64,000 nt of DNA from Euclidia mi (lineage: Eukaryota > Arthropoda > Insecta > Lepidoptera > Erebidae), in NCBI GenBank assembly GCA_944739405.2, contig OX123196.2, positions 71,261,688 through 71,325,687 on the forward strand, read 5' to 3'. A model generated the notes under the pieces. The model worked only from the letters and a program-made list of their open reading frames with translations, made no database searches and was not told the DNA's origin. Made by a program: the position numbers and the translations under genes. Below, one piece after another: positions 1 to 11,105 of this stretch (the stretch's first letter is position 1; the number at the start of each line of letters is the position of its first letter).

Positions 1-320
1 CTGAGGAAGGTTTTGGCACAGAGCTCAGATATTTACATAGAGGCGCATTTCCTATGGGCGCTCTGAAGACAAACTTTCTGTGACCCAAATTGCCGCTTGG
101 CGGCGTGGCAGTCGCGCTGTGAAAGCTGTCTCTACGAGAGCAAGAGAGACGAACGTTCCTCCTGTGTATCTTAACTACGAGAGCAAGAGAGACGGAGAAC
201 GACGCCAGCGCCGCCAACGGCGCCAACTACGAATTAAACTGGAGACAGTCCCCACTTGAAATCGCACACGAAATCCTTAAGAACTGCGCTGCGCTAAATC
301 TGTATTCATTGGTTTAGGTG
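1..320 (+). repeat. Interspersed repeat, copy 1 (cut by window edge?)
   Basis: About 310 bp that reappears in reverse orientation at 31130-31445, with shared blocks such as GAGGCGCATTTCCTATGGGC and GAACTGCG. The two copies are roughly 85-90% alike by eye. There is no open frame and no terminal signature I recognise. Class unknown. Confidence 0.7.
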
Positions 321-534
321 TATAATTCACGCTGGCAGAGCCGCGAGCGAAGCTTAGTGCAATATAAATTAATTTCAAAAGTTGCGTCATAGCCGATTTA
401 GCGTTCGTGCCTAACCATGTCTCGGTATCCCTATCCATAAATATGCCATGCCTAGGAGTGTCGCCATCTACAGCCTCGGCATCCATACTAATATTATAAA
501 TGCGAAAGTGTGTTTGTTGGTTTCTTCTTCTTTT
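320..534. other. No gene or recognised repeat
   Basis: AT-rich sequence with no coding signal or repeat I could match within the window. Confidence 0.4.
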
Positions 535-735
535 ACATTTTTAACGGTAGTACCTAGAGCCTCCCTGATTTCAGCATGAATGGGCCGGCTCGACCGGAGA
601 AGTACTACCCTCTCACAGAAAATCGACCTAAAGTAACAGAAACTGTTGCGTTTCGCTCGGTGAGTGAGAGTGCCGGAGGCCCTATTCCCTACAGACGGTC
701 CGTCTGTTCGTTTGCCGCTTATTACTATAAAAAGA
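535..735 (+). repeat. Short interspersed repeat, family F
   Basis: Contains the family blocks CAGCATGAATGGGCCGGC, AGTACTACCCTCTCACAGAA and GTGAGTGAGAGTGCCGGAGG, and ends near TTTGCCGCTTATTACTATAA. Other copies lie at 12275-12468, 14488-14800, 33895-34237 and 61795-62100. This copy lacks the central part. It is non-coding; the class (SINE or LINE tail) is not settled here. Confidence 0.75.
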
Positions 736-1089
736 AATTACAACGGAACAATACTATGGTAAGATTTTGGCAGTTAAGAGACTGAAGGCATAGGCTCCTT
801 TTCCGTAGCCGTCTTCCACGAATGCTTAGCCACGGGTGACGTCTATTATGTGTATTCATATATCCATTTTATGGTGATCTCTATAAGATATATTTTACTC
901 TGACGCACACATTTCTTTATAACACGATGCTATCAATAATCTGGTGTCAAGGTAGAAAAGCTATTGTTGGGTAACGCGGTGGAAACTCTGATCGTTGGTC
1001 TTCTGTCACTCTGAGTTCCAGCTCACATAGGCTGAAGAAGTTTGAGTCCTACACACTGAAACCACCGCGGTGTTCTACTTTATACATCT
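736..1089. other. No gene or recognised repeat
   Basis: No coding signal seen. Nothing else in the window clearly matches it. Confidence 0.4.
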
Positions 1090-1368
1090 ATACACATAAA
1101 TGAAACTGGAGTGTCTGTTTGTAATATTAAAATAACCGCTTATTATTTAATGCATATGGATGCATACACGGTACATATACCTACCGAAATGACTATTTTT
1201 ACAATTTTTGTCTGTCTGTCTGTCATCTCTGGAACGGCTGGACCGATTTTGACGGGACTTTCACTGGCGGATAGCTGATGTACCAAGGAGTAACTTATAA
1301 ACTAACCGGGTACACGAAGTAGATACCTCAGGGTACGGGTGAAACCGCGGGCAACAGCTAGTAGTACA
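1090..1368 (+). repeat. Interspersed repeat of common lepidopteran type (family K)
   Basis: Contains TGTCTGTCTGTC, GGACCGATTTTGACGGGAC, GATAGCTGATGTA and the terminal GCGGGCAACAGCTAGTA. This layout recurs in many moth genomes and resembles a non-LTR element 3' end. Family assignment rests on memory of the pattern, not a search. Confidence 0.5.
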
Positions 1369-1499
1369 TAATAGCAAACTCATGCAAATTGTGGACAGTA
1401 TAATGCAAATTGTGCTGAGACTAGTGGGTTTTAAGTTCAACCTATGATCTGTGTTGTATGTTGGTGGTTCTCGCAAACGTCTATCGAATTTGCCGAAAA

Positions 1500-1690
1500 C
1501 ATCGAAAGTGGGTATAAGGGGCGGAACATATCTGACGGAAGATCCGTCGAACGTATCTTCGGTCGCGTATATTCCGTCAAATGAGTCGGTACACACCTGA
1601 CGGAAAATGCGTCGAGCGTATCTGCACACATTTGCTAAAAGCGTGGCTATTATGCACACATACAAGTTTGTTCGTGCAGGGCCGTACTCA
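1500..1690. repeat. MITE-like repeat with GACGGAAGATCCGTC hairpins
   Basis: Contains several short inverted repeats of the form GACGGAnnnTCCGTC, and shares CTGACGGAAGATCCGTCG and the following cGGTCGCGTA with 3360-3535 read on the minus strand. Ends are not defined. Probably a non-autonomous DNA element. Confidence 0.45.
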
Positions 1691-2187
1691 GGGCAGCTCA
1701 ATATTTTACTGTCATATTCTTTTACCTAATCATTTTTCGTGTTCCCTGATGTTATGTAGTCACTGAAGACCGGTAGTTATTTATATTGTAATTCGAGTTT
1801 GACTATTAAAAATATGTCGGACTTAAGAGATTTTTATAGTAGCCAACAAGCGTTATTTGAATATATTTCCTATATAGGTATGAAGGTTCAAAATTAAAAG
1901 ACGATGATACGATTTGGTTACGGTTTTTAAGAAAATTTATACAAATGATATAGAAGGGGTTACAGTTGCAGCGCATGACACAAAATGTTTTCTATGTAGG
2001 TATTTTAATATATAAAGTTTGGAAATTAAAAGGCGTAGCCGTGAGATTTATTGCTTGTTCTTTCTCATGGTTCTAACTTCTACGCCTCTACGTCGCATTA
2101 ACTGTAAATGTAGAATCTTTGGTAAAAGAGGATTTTGGTAACAAATCGTGTTCTTCATGTTTTATATTCTATATTTTTTTTGTTTAA
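1690..2187. other. AT-rich spacer
   Basis: No gene, RNA or repeat could be supported here. Confidence 0.4.
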
Positions 2188-2280
2188 TAAGACAACTCCC
2201 GCACTAGGAATAAATCCTGTGTCACGGGGGACTTTACAAACATACAACTAACGGACAATGAACACTCAGACTCAGACAAA
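2188..2280 (-). repeat. SINE family E, 3' fragment
   Basis: Matches the tail of the tRNA-like SINE seen at 11862-12065: CTCCCGCACTAGGA, then GGGGGACTTTACAAACATAC and ACAATGAACACTCAGACTC. The tRNA-like head is missing. Confidence 0.6.
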
Positions 2281-3175
2281 TTCTCAGTGCTGGTTTTTAG
2301 GTATTTTTTAGAAAATGTTATTAAAATCATAAATAATTCTACCAGACTCATTACGACGGCAGTAATTCCCGTAGACCTTTAGAACCTCATACCTAAAAAT
2401 TGGCCCACGATCCAGGCTAGCAAGTATGCGTACACTCATAGCACATACTAACACTATATTATTCTACACATTTCGTTTCTAAAAAAATAAGTATGGTCTG
2501 GCGGCCCTGGAATCTTACTCTACTACGCGTCACTCAAAATCACCGATCTGGGAATGACATGGATATGGCATGTCCAATATCTACGAATTTAGCGTGCCTA
2601 CCTACGAAATTAGCGTGCATACCTACGAAATGTTGGGCAATTTAAAATGGCTGCGATTTAGGTTGTACTCCAGAATATAATCGATATCGATATGGAACCG
2701 GTCAGAGGAAACCTAGACATTTTTGTAGTAAGTTACTTTAGTTAGTTTAAATCTTTTGCCAGATTAGTTTATTTCATAATGCAAATGTGGGCGAACATGG
2801 CAAAGTGAAGAACGACCCTTGTATCAAACATGTAACAAAATATTCTCTGAGAGCCAATATCAATACTGTGTCGCTGAAAAAGTACCGGACATGAATGGCA
2901 CCATACATACGGTAATGAAACACACAGCCTGAAGCACTGATTTATCTGGTTTTTAGACATATTTATGCACAAAAACAAAATTATTATTAGATTTCACAGC
3001 AGACGTACCACAAACCTTGGCAAAAAATATGGCGACAGTGGCACGAATGACATTTCTAATAAAATCAGTAAACTAGGGCTATCTCCTTTTTTCTGACAGA
3101 GATATCCCTAAGACAAAACGAGACAACACTATGTTTGGTGGCTTTATGTCGATTTCGTATATATGTGTATAAAAA
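2281..3175. other. No gene; small tandem motif only
   Basis: At 2578-2631 a motif of about 21 bases (TACCTACGAAATTAGCGTGC) is repeated about three times. Otherwise no coding or repeat signal. Confidence 0.4.
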
Positions 3176-3179
3176 AAAT

Positions 3180-3255
3180 CATGGTGAAATGTGGGTGTAA
3201 TATTACACCTCTGCCTACCCCTCCGGGGATACAGGCGTGAGTCTATAAAAATAAA
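3180..3255 (+). repeat. SINE family A, 3' tail
   Basis: Holds the family-A 3' block: GCGAAATG-like start, TAATATTACACCTCTGCC, TACCCCTCCGGGGATACAGG, then CGTGAGTCTATAAA. Confidence 0.75.
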
Positions 3256-3359
3256 AAATATATGATTATATGTGTATAATGTAATTTTTCTGTGTACGTA
3301 ATATACCTACTATTTGCCCTCTCCATGTATATTCCTTACTCAATGGTCAAAATTCACGT

Positions 3360-3535
3360 GGTGCGTGGTGCGCGCGACGTCGACGGATAATCCGTCAGTA
3401 CGCTCGACGTACTAACGGATCTTCGGTCAGGTGTGAATGGTTGAACGTTTTTCTATACATTTGTATGTATTGGCGTTACGCGACCGATAAAACGCGACGG
3501 ATCTTCCGTCAGGTATGTGCCGGCCCTAAATTCTA
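3360..3535 (-). repeat. MITE-like repeat related to 1500-1690
   Basis: Read on the minus strand it starts near AGGGCCGGCACATACCTGAC and contains GACGGAAGATCCGTCG plus inverted CGTCGACGGATAATCCGTC blocks. Non-coding. Confidence 0.5.
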
Positions 3536-3664
3536 AGTCTTCCATGTCCAGAACAGCAAGGTTATCGCGAATATGCGTGTGTTTCATATAAAGGTAATCA
3601 CACATGACGTTCCCGTGACGACTGAGGGGGCGGACGGCAGCTCTCATGTAACATGTCAACAAGA

Positions 3665-3994
3665 AAGAATATTTATTTATTTATTTTATTTCTTTATGCA
3701 CAAAAGATGAGTACATAGGCGGACTTAATGCCTTTTGGCATTATCTACCAGTCAACCTGGGTGGTGGATAGATAAGTGTGGTAGGTGCATTTAACATAGT
3801 GTAGAATTTTTAAAGTAAAAGGATATTATACAATAATATAAGAGTACCTAAGTACGTAAAAACGAATGTAGATTTGATTTGATTGTAGTATTGAAGTAAA
3901 TACATAATTATATTACATAAGAGTACATAACAAATATACATACACATATGTACATAAATACTATTAAATATGTCTATAAACATATACAATATAC

Positions 3995-4049
<55 letters not shown>

Positions 4050-5960
4050 TAAATATAATATACTATAATTGATGAGAATCATGGGTTGATTCCTTCAATT
4101 TGTTGAAGAGAAGCTCTCGTACTTTCATTTTAAATGCATAACGGTTAGTGGACATTCTGACTTCAGGAGGGAGCCAATTCCAAAGCAGTACAGCTTGTAC
4201 TATGAAAGAAGAGTTAACAAAAACAGAAGAATGTGTGGGACACGCAAGAAGTAAATTATGAGAGGAACGAAGGGCTCTATCATGAGTAGAAGAGAGATAT
4301 TGAAAGTATTTCGTCAAGTAATCAGGGGGAGAAGAAGAGTGAAGAAAATAAAAGAGTGTAGTAAGAGCACGCAAACTACGGCGCTGACGGATAGGTAACC
4401 ATTTTAGTACGGAACGAAAAGTAGATACATGATCATACTTACGAAGATTGTATATGAATCGAATGCAGTTATTTAGAAGCAGGGTACCAGTGACTCTCTG
4501 ACTTACGTCGGTGACCTGGGGCTTCCAGTCGAGAGTGGCATCTATGTACAGTCCCAGGTCTTTGACGACTGGGCTGAATGGAATAATTAACCCATTGAAT
4601 GTGACTGGCGATAGGGATGTTAGGTTTAATCTGTTTGTCATGCGCTGACTGCCTACTATTATAGCCTGACATTTAGTTGGGTTAACGTCAAGGCCGAAAT
4701 CATTGCACCAAGCCAGGATGGTGTTCAGGTCTGTGTTCACATCAGCTATCGCTAATGTCACGTCCTCCACTCTCGCCTGGGAATATAACTGCAAGTCGTC
4801 GGCGTAAAGATGATACGAACATCGAAGTTTAGGGGTCAAGAAGTTGATAAGAATAGATAATAGTAAAGGAGAGAGTATGCCACCTTGAGGAACGCCAGAG
4901 CTAAGGTCACGCCAACTTGATGAGGTTCCATCAATGCGAACAGCCTGCTGACGTCCCTGAAGATACGTTGAGAACCATTCCAGCAAACCAGGTGGGATCG
5001 TGAGATAGGAAAGGATTGATAGAAGGATATCGTGTCTGACGGTATTAAAGGCGTTCGAAAAGTCAACTAAGGCCAACACTGTGACCTTAGTCTCCTCCAT
5101 GCCCACCCTAATATCGCCAGTCACTTTAAGGAGAGCGGTAGAAGTGCTATGTCCAGGTCTGAAGCCAGATTGGTACGGACTTAGAAGCTTGTTTTGGTGT
5201 ATAAAGTTGGACAGCTGCTTATTGACACAAGCCTCTAGCACTTTGGCTAAAAACGGTAAAATGGAGATAGGTCGAAAATGACTAGGGAGTGTAGGATTCG
5301 GAATTTTCGGCAATGGGATAACAAAGGCTTTGCGCCACAAGGAGGGAAAGGTACCGTTGTCAATGGAAAAATTAAAGATGTGGGATAAAGGAAGGATGAG
5401 GTGATCAAGGATAAGGGTGATCATACGATGGCTTATGCCATCATATCCCACCGCGTTGGACTTTATGGAAAGGATAGTTTTCTTGACCTCACCTGGAGTA
5501 ACTTGAAAAAATTGAGGGGAGTTACGTCGGGCCGAGGTAGACCAGCCAATTGATCAACAGTGCGACGTCTGGTTTGAAGATCCAACTGAGCAGTAGAGGA
5601 GAAATGTTGGTTTAGATCGTCCAAACCAACAGGCATCTGCGAATCAATGTGACGTTGTTTGCCAATACCTAGGGTCCCGAGGAACTTCCAGATATTGGCA
5701 GAGGAAGAAGAATTTATGTTTTCTAGAATATGGCGGCGTTTAGCGTTGCGTACCATCTGATTACACCGATTCCTTGCAGCTTTGAAAAGGCTCCAGTTTT
5801 CGTCGGTTCGATCCTTTCTGAATAGCCGGAATGCTCGATCCCTGCGCCTCATTGCCATTTGTACGCCTCTAGTAAGCCATGGAGCAGGAGGGCGTTTTAA
5901 TTTAATCTTCCTGATAGGGGCATGTTTGTTATAAAGGTTCAGAACGGTGTTATTGACTAA
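3665..5960 (-). mobile_element. 5'-truncated LINE, reverse transcriptase part (CR1/Jockey-group)
   Basis: A degraded non-LTR retrotransposon. The main frame (5451-4063, 462 codons) has the reverse-transcriptase motifs in order: FRPISILPFL near residue 60, GFRPGHST near 97, the motif-A aspartate in ALVDFSNAFNTV (residue 130), SGVPQGGILSPLL near 185, the catalytic YADD at 216-219, and VKDLGLYIDATLDW near 295. Upstream residues (linker with KHAPIRK and RPPAPWLT) continue in another frame to about 5945, so one frameshift lies near 5500. The endonuclease domain is absent, so the copy is 5'-truncated. On its own strand it ends in a 3' UTR with GGCATTAAGTCCGCC and an (ATAA)n-type tail at 3665-3690. 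It is not expected to be active. Clade placement within the CR1/Jockey group is inferred from motif wording only. Confidence 0.9.
4003..4043. repeat. (TA)n microsatellite in the LINE 3' UTR
   Basis: An almost pure TA run inside the LINE tail. It produces a spurious tyrosine/isoleucine-rich reading frame. Confidence 0.9.
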
Positions 5961-6139
5961 TATTCTTATTAGTCTAAAGATGAAACCGGGTAAAGTTTTA
6001 CTCTAGGCCGCAAAGGTGTGGACAACCATGCTGTATTGTTATGTTATTGATGATGGTGTGCACTAATACGGGACTCTACTTTTTTCCGCCGCTTCTTCTT
6101 CCTAGCGAAAACACATAGGAAGCGGTGAAGGGTTGGGCT

Positions 6140-6245
6140 TTTTGGGGGACTGTCTATTGTAAAATTTAACGTTCAGAAAGAGCTGTTTATGTTTACCAGC
6201 CAATTTTGAATAAAAGATTTTGACTTTGACTTTACTGACTGTCTA
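6140..6245 (+). repeat. Retrotransposon 3' tail fragment
   Basis: GTTTATGTTTACCAGCCAAT followed by TTTTGAATAAAAGATTTTGA and a CTTTGACTTT tail. This is the usual form of insect LINE 3' ends. No coding part remains next to it. Confidence 0.45.
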
Positions 6246-6417
6246 AAATTGGGGCATGAAGAGAATGAGTAGCATGGGAAGAAAAAGAGAGAAAGGAAAC
6301 AAAAATATACTTTTATCATGGATAACCGAGATAAAAAAGAAGCTATTACTGAGAGAAATGAATATCTAACAATTATACATAATTTACAATAATTCTAAAT
6401 CAATAGAGTTCTATAGA

Positions 6418-7992
6418 TGACATATAAATAAGCGTAACTAAAATAATTGGTTTTATAAATACCCAGTCCTAAGAAACCGACGGTGAGACAGCGTCCATTC
6501 CTGATGAGAAGACATGACTGCTGCCAGCGTCGATAGTCTCCGCACCGTAGGATGACTCGCTAAGTAATTGTGACTTGAGTAAAGGTATGTGTGTCCTTAC
6601 GTGTGTTGTATAGTAAGTTGTTTAAGTCGATCGGAAGGGCCCAGTATGCCCTGTCTATGATATGAGAGTTGATCGGAAGGGTCCTGTATGCCCTGTCCAT
6701 GATTTGAGTCTGTCGAAAGGGGTCTTGTACGCCCGGTCTGCGCTCATTTGTTGAAAGGGCCTTGTCAGCTGAGCCTGATAAGCCTGTGTAGCATTTTGGT
6801 ATTCGGTCAGTTGGACCTGGTACCCCAAGAGGGTGCCATGGTCTATACTATGCCTGTACCATGCTTGGTAGTTGAATGATGGGGCTTCGCGCACCCAATC
6901 CAAGTTACTAAGCAATAGCGATGTATTTCATTCTGGTCAGAAAAGGCCGAGCGAATGTTAATGTGAATCTTTACTCATTGAACAGGTCTGGAGGAATAAT
7001 GCTGCGTCCTGTAGATGCTGGACACCATGCGCACGAGGTCGTGCGATTCGTCAGAATGGCCGTGTAGGCTAACCTCATTGGTGGTTAACAATGAGGTTTG
7101 CTACAATGTTACAGGTCGCCAAGAAGAACGACATTCCAATAGCGAACACCGGGCTCTGGCGAGGTGAGCATTGTTTGAATCGGAGTCAACGAGGAAACAA
7201 CTGAACAGGCGCTCGCAGCCACGTGTACGGTGGACGCTAATTTTTGATAGAAATTGTAATTGTTGCGATAATCAATTTTACTGTGAGTACCTATTTACAA
7301 TAATAACTGAAGTGATGTACAAATGCTGTTTTACTTACCATCTCCTCGCCCGCAAATCTACGCCCATACCAAATGAGATATGTTGAAGGAACAAATGATA
7401 GTAGAAGGACAAAATGGAAGAATTGCAGTAGAAATCCAAACTTCGACTGTGGGTTAAGGGATTTCTACTGCATTCCTTTTCTCCTTCTTCTATCATTTGT
7501 TTCTTCAACATATTTCATGTGGTAAGGGCGTGTGGGTTATCGGGCTAGGAGATGTAAGTACCCTTGTTTATCACTTCAGTTATTATTACAACTATGCACA
7601 GTTCAACGAATGGCAAGTAATAGAAAATACATCACGACTTCTATCAAAAATTAGCGTTTTTTTTTTTGAATCGCAGTCAACGAGGAAACAGCTGAACAGG
7701 CGCTCGCGGCCACATGACGGCGGACGCTAATTTTTGATAGAAATTGTAATAATTGTATTGTGACTAATATTATAATGTGATCTGTACAGAACGGTTATTT
7801 TATTTACATCTCCTAGCCCGACAACCCACCAACGCCCACGCCCATACCAAATGAGATATGTTGAAGGAACAAATGATAGTAGAAGGACAAAATGGAAGAA
7901 TTGCAGTAGAAATCCCTTAACCCACAGTCGATAGACTTTGACATATGACATATAAATAAGCGTAACTAAAATAATTGGTTTTATAAATACCC
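6418..7992. repeat. Complex block bounded by a 47-bp perfect direct repeat
   Basis: The same 47 bases (starting TGACATATAAATAAGCGTAA, ending TTTATAAATACCC) occur at 6418-6464 and 7946-7992. Inside, a unit of about 250 bp containing AGTCAACGAGGAAACA, GCTAATTTTTGATAGAAATT and AACAAATGATAGTAGAAGGA is present three times (about 7175-7440, 7440-7665 inverted, 7660-7930). At 6655-6915 on the minus strand there is an 86-codon frame with degenerate internal repeats that I do not recognise. No transposase is visible. Confidence 0.7.
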
Positions 7993-8589
7993 TTGCCCCT
8001 TTACCACACATACCAAAAAAAGAAATAAATAAAATATTAGACTGCAGGTAAAATATTAGACACAGCAACATAAATGCGTAACGATATCGCCAGGCCGAAA
8101 AATTCAAATAAGTCTCGTTGAAAGCAGCAGCGGTGTTGACCTCGTCTATATAGTAACTACCTAGTACGAGGGTGAACTAATTTTAACTTTAGATTTCGAA
8201 TGGCCTATATACTGTTATACCTAAACATACCTTGAACAAGTCAGTGATGGTCTAGTGGAGACACCAGCAGACTGCCATGTAGGATATCGGCTCCAAGCCT
8301 ACGCCTCGCACCACAGACTTTTCGGTTATGCCTTCGCGTCAGTCCCATCTGTCTTGAAGATCTTCGAATAATAATAATAATAAAACCCCTCTGGGCAGTC
8401 GTTATCTCCCCATGAGACTAACACAGTCTCAGAGGGCATAGTAACAGCTTTTAAACATGACCTTCAACGTGTAATATAAACAAAAAATGTATTACAGGAT
8501 GAATAGAAAGCTTACAAACCGCAGGGCAGCTTTGTGGCGAGCTGAATGTGTGTGGCGGCTCTGGGGTCCCGAATGCTTCAAAGCTGGGA

Positions 8590-8690
8590 GTCTGGCAAAG
8601 TTACCAGTAACGGCAAAGGCTCGCCCCCTGTTGTGTAATATTACCTACCTATGTCTACCCCTTTAGGATACAGGCGTGCGTCTATTAAAA
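8590..8690 (+). repeat. SINE family A, partial
   Basis: Contains GGAGTCTGGCAAAG, CGGCAAAGGCTCGCCCCCTG and the end block TACAGGCGTGCGTCTAT. Diverged. Confidence 0.65.
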
Positions 8691-9007
8691 TTTTTCATCA
8701 ACAATATTCTCCAATTAACCGGTACAGAGTACTGGTTATATCTAACATAGTGCGGTCCCATCGTCCTGCGCGTCGCGGCGGCTGCGCGGGCGCAGTCTCT
8801 CGCGCGCAGACGCGGGACTAGCTTTATCCCGCGGGACGCTTCAGGTGACATCGGTGAGTTATCTTTGTCTTTTATCTCTCAAGGAGGTAACTTTTTCTTT
8901 TTGTAGTGTTGGTGTAGGGCATATATGTAGAACAGTTTAAATACGGTAATGAACCACTTGGCATGCTTTTCTTTGTTGTTATTTTTTTTGTACTTAATAT
9001 TTTCTAC

Positions 9008-9413
9008 AAAGCCGTGTAGTTGACGGCATAGAATACAAGTGTCACCACCCCCTATCTTCCCGTGGGTGTCGTAAGTAAGAGGCGACTAAGGGATAACACG
9101 ATGCAAATACCATCTTTGCGGAGAGACGGAAAACTCGACATCAAACCCTATACGACTGCCTCGTTCGTCTCGCGGCATAAATGTGCGCATGGGATCGGGA
9201 GGTCCCGGGTTCGATTCCTGGGTCGGGCAGTGTTATTGGGTTTTTCTGTCGCGAAATTCTCAGTAGCAGCACGGAGTCTGGAAATGTGCCCGGTACGGCA
9301 ATAGGCTCGCCCCCTATTACGTGGGACTAAAGTATATCTGGCGAAAAGTGGGTGTAGATATCTCTGCCTACCTCTTCGGGGTTATAGGCGTGAGACTATG
9401 TATGTAATGTATG
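9008..9413 (+). mobile_element. Composite SINE (family A, long form) with target-site duplication
   Basis: About 405 bp. It starts near GCCGTGTAGTTGACGGCATA, has a first module (TCACCACCCCCTATCTTCCC, GGGTGTCGTAAG), then a tRNA-like module (GGTCCCGGGTTCGATTCCTG), then the family-A body and tail ending in TATGTATG. The 10-mer TATTTTCTAC flanks it at 8998-9007 and 9414-9423, so the limits are real. Other long copies are at 9795-10195 and 39345-39754. Non-coding; presumably transcribed by RNA polymerase III and mobilised by a LINE. Confidence 0.85.
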
Positions 9414-9641
9414 TATTTTCTACCACATAGACACAACTCTATTTAGTCCCAAACCCAATGGAGTAGATCCAACTTAAAGATTTAAGTTTTTATTTGTTTT
9501 CACATTTTTTTGAATAAAGGTACTTAGTGCATTTAAACTGTGGTTATCTATTACTATGAGTGCTTCTAAGGTTTCTACAGGCTTTCTATCTAAAAGTTAT
9601 TTATGATAGTTAGTATTTAATTTTGTCAATTGTTATCCAAA

Positions 9642-9792
9642 TTAAAGACGTTTAATTTATACCTCTTTTACGATACCTATCCTTGAATAAGATATGTAGT
9701 TATTACTAGCATATTAGCTGCCTCTGGTGGTACCCAGTACGACAGTTAGCGGTGTCACACCTTTGAGGTGATTGCCGCTGACTCAACTTAAA
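9642..9792 (+). repeat. Direct duplication, copy 1
   Basis: About 145 bp (AGCTGCCTCTGGTGGTACCC and neighbours) repeated in the same orientation at 10196-10340, about 95% identical by eye. The long SINE at 9795-10195 lies exactly between the two copies. Confidence 0.85.
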
Positions 9793-9794
9793 GA

Positions 9795-10195
9795 AGATTT
9801 TTTTTATAGACTCACGCCTGTATCCCCGAAGGGGTAGGCAGAGGTGTAATATTACACCCACATTTCGCCAGGAATTTTTAGGTCCCACGTAATAGGGGGC
9901 GAGCCTATTGCCGTACCGGGCACATTACTAGACTCCGTGCTGCTACTGAGAATTTCCTAATGAAAAATCCAATAACACTTTGCCCGACCCAGGAGTCGAA
10001 CCCGGGACCTCCCGACCCCACGCGCACATTTATGCCGCGAGACCAACGAGGCAGTCGTATAGGGTTTGATGTCGAGTTTTCTGTCTCTACGCAAAGATGG
10101 TATTTGCATCGTGTTATTCCTTAGTCGCCTCTTACGACACCCACGGGAAGATAGGGGGTGGTGACACTTGTATTCTATGCCGTCAACCACACAGA
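9795..10195 (-). mobile_element. Composite SINE (long family A), minus copy
   Basis: Reverse copy of the element at 9008-9413. From its 5' end on the minus strand it has TTGACGGCATAGAATACAAG, the TCACCACCCCC module, the tRNA-like GGTTCGACTCCTGGGTCGGG, and the tail ending GTGAGTCTATAAAAA. Confidence 0.85.
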
Positions 10196-10340
10196 TTTAA
10201 GACGTCTAATTTATACCTCTTTTACGATAACCTTGAATAAGATATGTAATTATTACTAGCATATTAGCTGCCTCTGGTGGTACCCAGTACGACAGTTAGC
10301 GGTGTCACACCTTTGAGGTGATTGCCGGTGACCCAAAGAA
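10196..10340 (+). repeat. Direct duplication, copy 2
   Basis: Second copy of the 9642-9792 segment. Differences are a few substitutions and a 3-bp deletion. Confidence 0.85.
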
Positions 10341-10384
10341 GAAAATATAATTAGAATATGATTTTTCTTAAAGCTTTTATTTTG

Positions 10385-10515
10385 TCGAGATTTTGACAAG
10401 ATCGCGGGAGGCGGTTGGATGAGGGCGGCTCAAGACCGGTCTGTGTGGAGAACCTTGGGGGAGGCCTATGTCCAGCAGTGGACGTCGTTTGGCTGATATG
10501 ATGATGATGATGATT
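10385..10515 (+). repeat. LINE 3' end fragment
   Basis: GGGGGAGGCCTATGTCCAGC then AGTGGACGTCGTTTGGCTGA and a GATGATGATG tail. This is a widespread lepidopteran retroposon 3' end. A shorter, diverged version lies at 12165-12250. Confidence 0.6.
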
Positions 10516-10639
10516 TTATTTTGTTAGACAAACGTTAATGTCTGAATATATAAAGCTATCCGAATTAAGCTAATTTTAAATCAGCTGTTAACGTTACCTA
10601 GATTTATTCCTCACCTAATCATCGTCACCCTAGCATCGA

Positions 10640-10885
10640 GGACCGGTTGGCGCAGCGAAAGTGTAAGCGACTGTTTCGCCGAAGGTCGCGGGTTCGATTC
10701 CCGCTCAAGTCAAACATTGGTGTGCGTGAACATGGATGTTTGTCTTGGTCTGGGTGTTTCTATGTATAATATGTATGAATTTACAAAAAAGAAGTATATA
10801 TGTGTGTTTATCCATTGTCTAGTACCCATAGTACAAGCTCTGCTTAGTTTGGGACTAGATGGTGATGTGTGTATGTGGTAGAATA
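10640..10885 (+). mobile_element. tRNA-derived SINE, family D
   Basis: The tRNA-like head has an A-box-like GGTTGGCGCAGCG and a B-box GGTTCGATTCC. The body has TGTTTGTCTTGGTCTGGGTG and the tail GTACAAGCTCTGCTTAGTTT followed by GGGACTAGATGGTG. Related copies are at 20405-20570 (body only) and 35645-35895 (minus). It is not a functional tRNA gene: the tRNA part runs straight into the SINE body. Confidence 0.85.
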
Positions 10886-10894
10886 TTATAATAT

Positions 10895-11105
10895 ACTAGA
10901 GAACGCCAGCAGTTACGCCTGCATTTTTTTTTAAATTTAGCCGTTTTGGCCGATCCCGTGGGAATTTCGGGCAATCCCTTCTTAGTGCACCCCTACGGTC
11001 CCCAAGGAACATACATGCCAAATTTCAGCTTCCTGCGCCCAATAGTTTCGGCTGTAGCGTGTCTGTCAGTCAGTCAGTAACGCAAGGATTTTATATATTA
11101 AGATT
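10895..11105 (+). repeat. Interspersed repeat, family J
   Basis: Contains CCAAGGAACATACATGCCAA, ATTTCAGCTTCCTGCG, GTCAGTCAGTCAGTAACG and a CAAGGATTTTATATATTAAG end. Copies are at 14170-14345 and, on the minus strand, 50293-50440. Confidence 0.7.

Noticed and set aside
1261..1701. 146-codon minus-strand frame
   Set aside because: It spans a family-K repeat end and a MITE-like repeat, with no recognisable domain.
3810..4082. Tyrosine/isoleucine-rich frame
   Set aside because: Produced by the (TA)n microsatellite in the LINE 3' UTR.
6655..6915. 86-codon frame with QxQLTxPFQQM repeats, considered as a gag fragment
   Set aside because: No zinc knuckle or recognisable gag motif; it looks like internally repeated DNA.
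10640..10720. tRNA gene
   Set aside because: The A and B box-like motifs belong to a SINE head (also at 35645-35895 and the family A-C heads). No cloverleaf that ends in a normal acceptor stem was visible.
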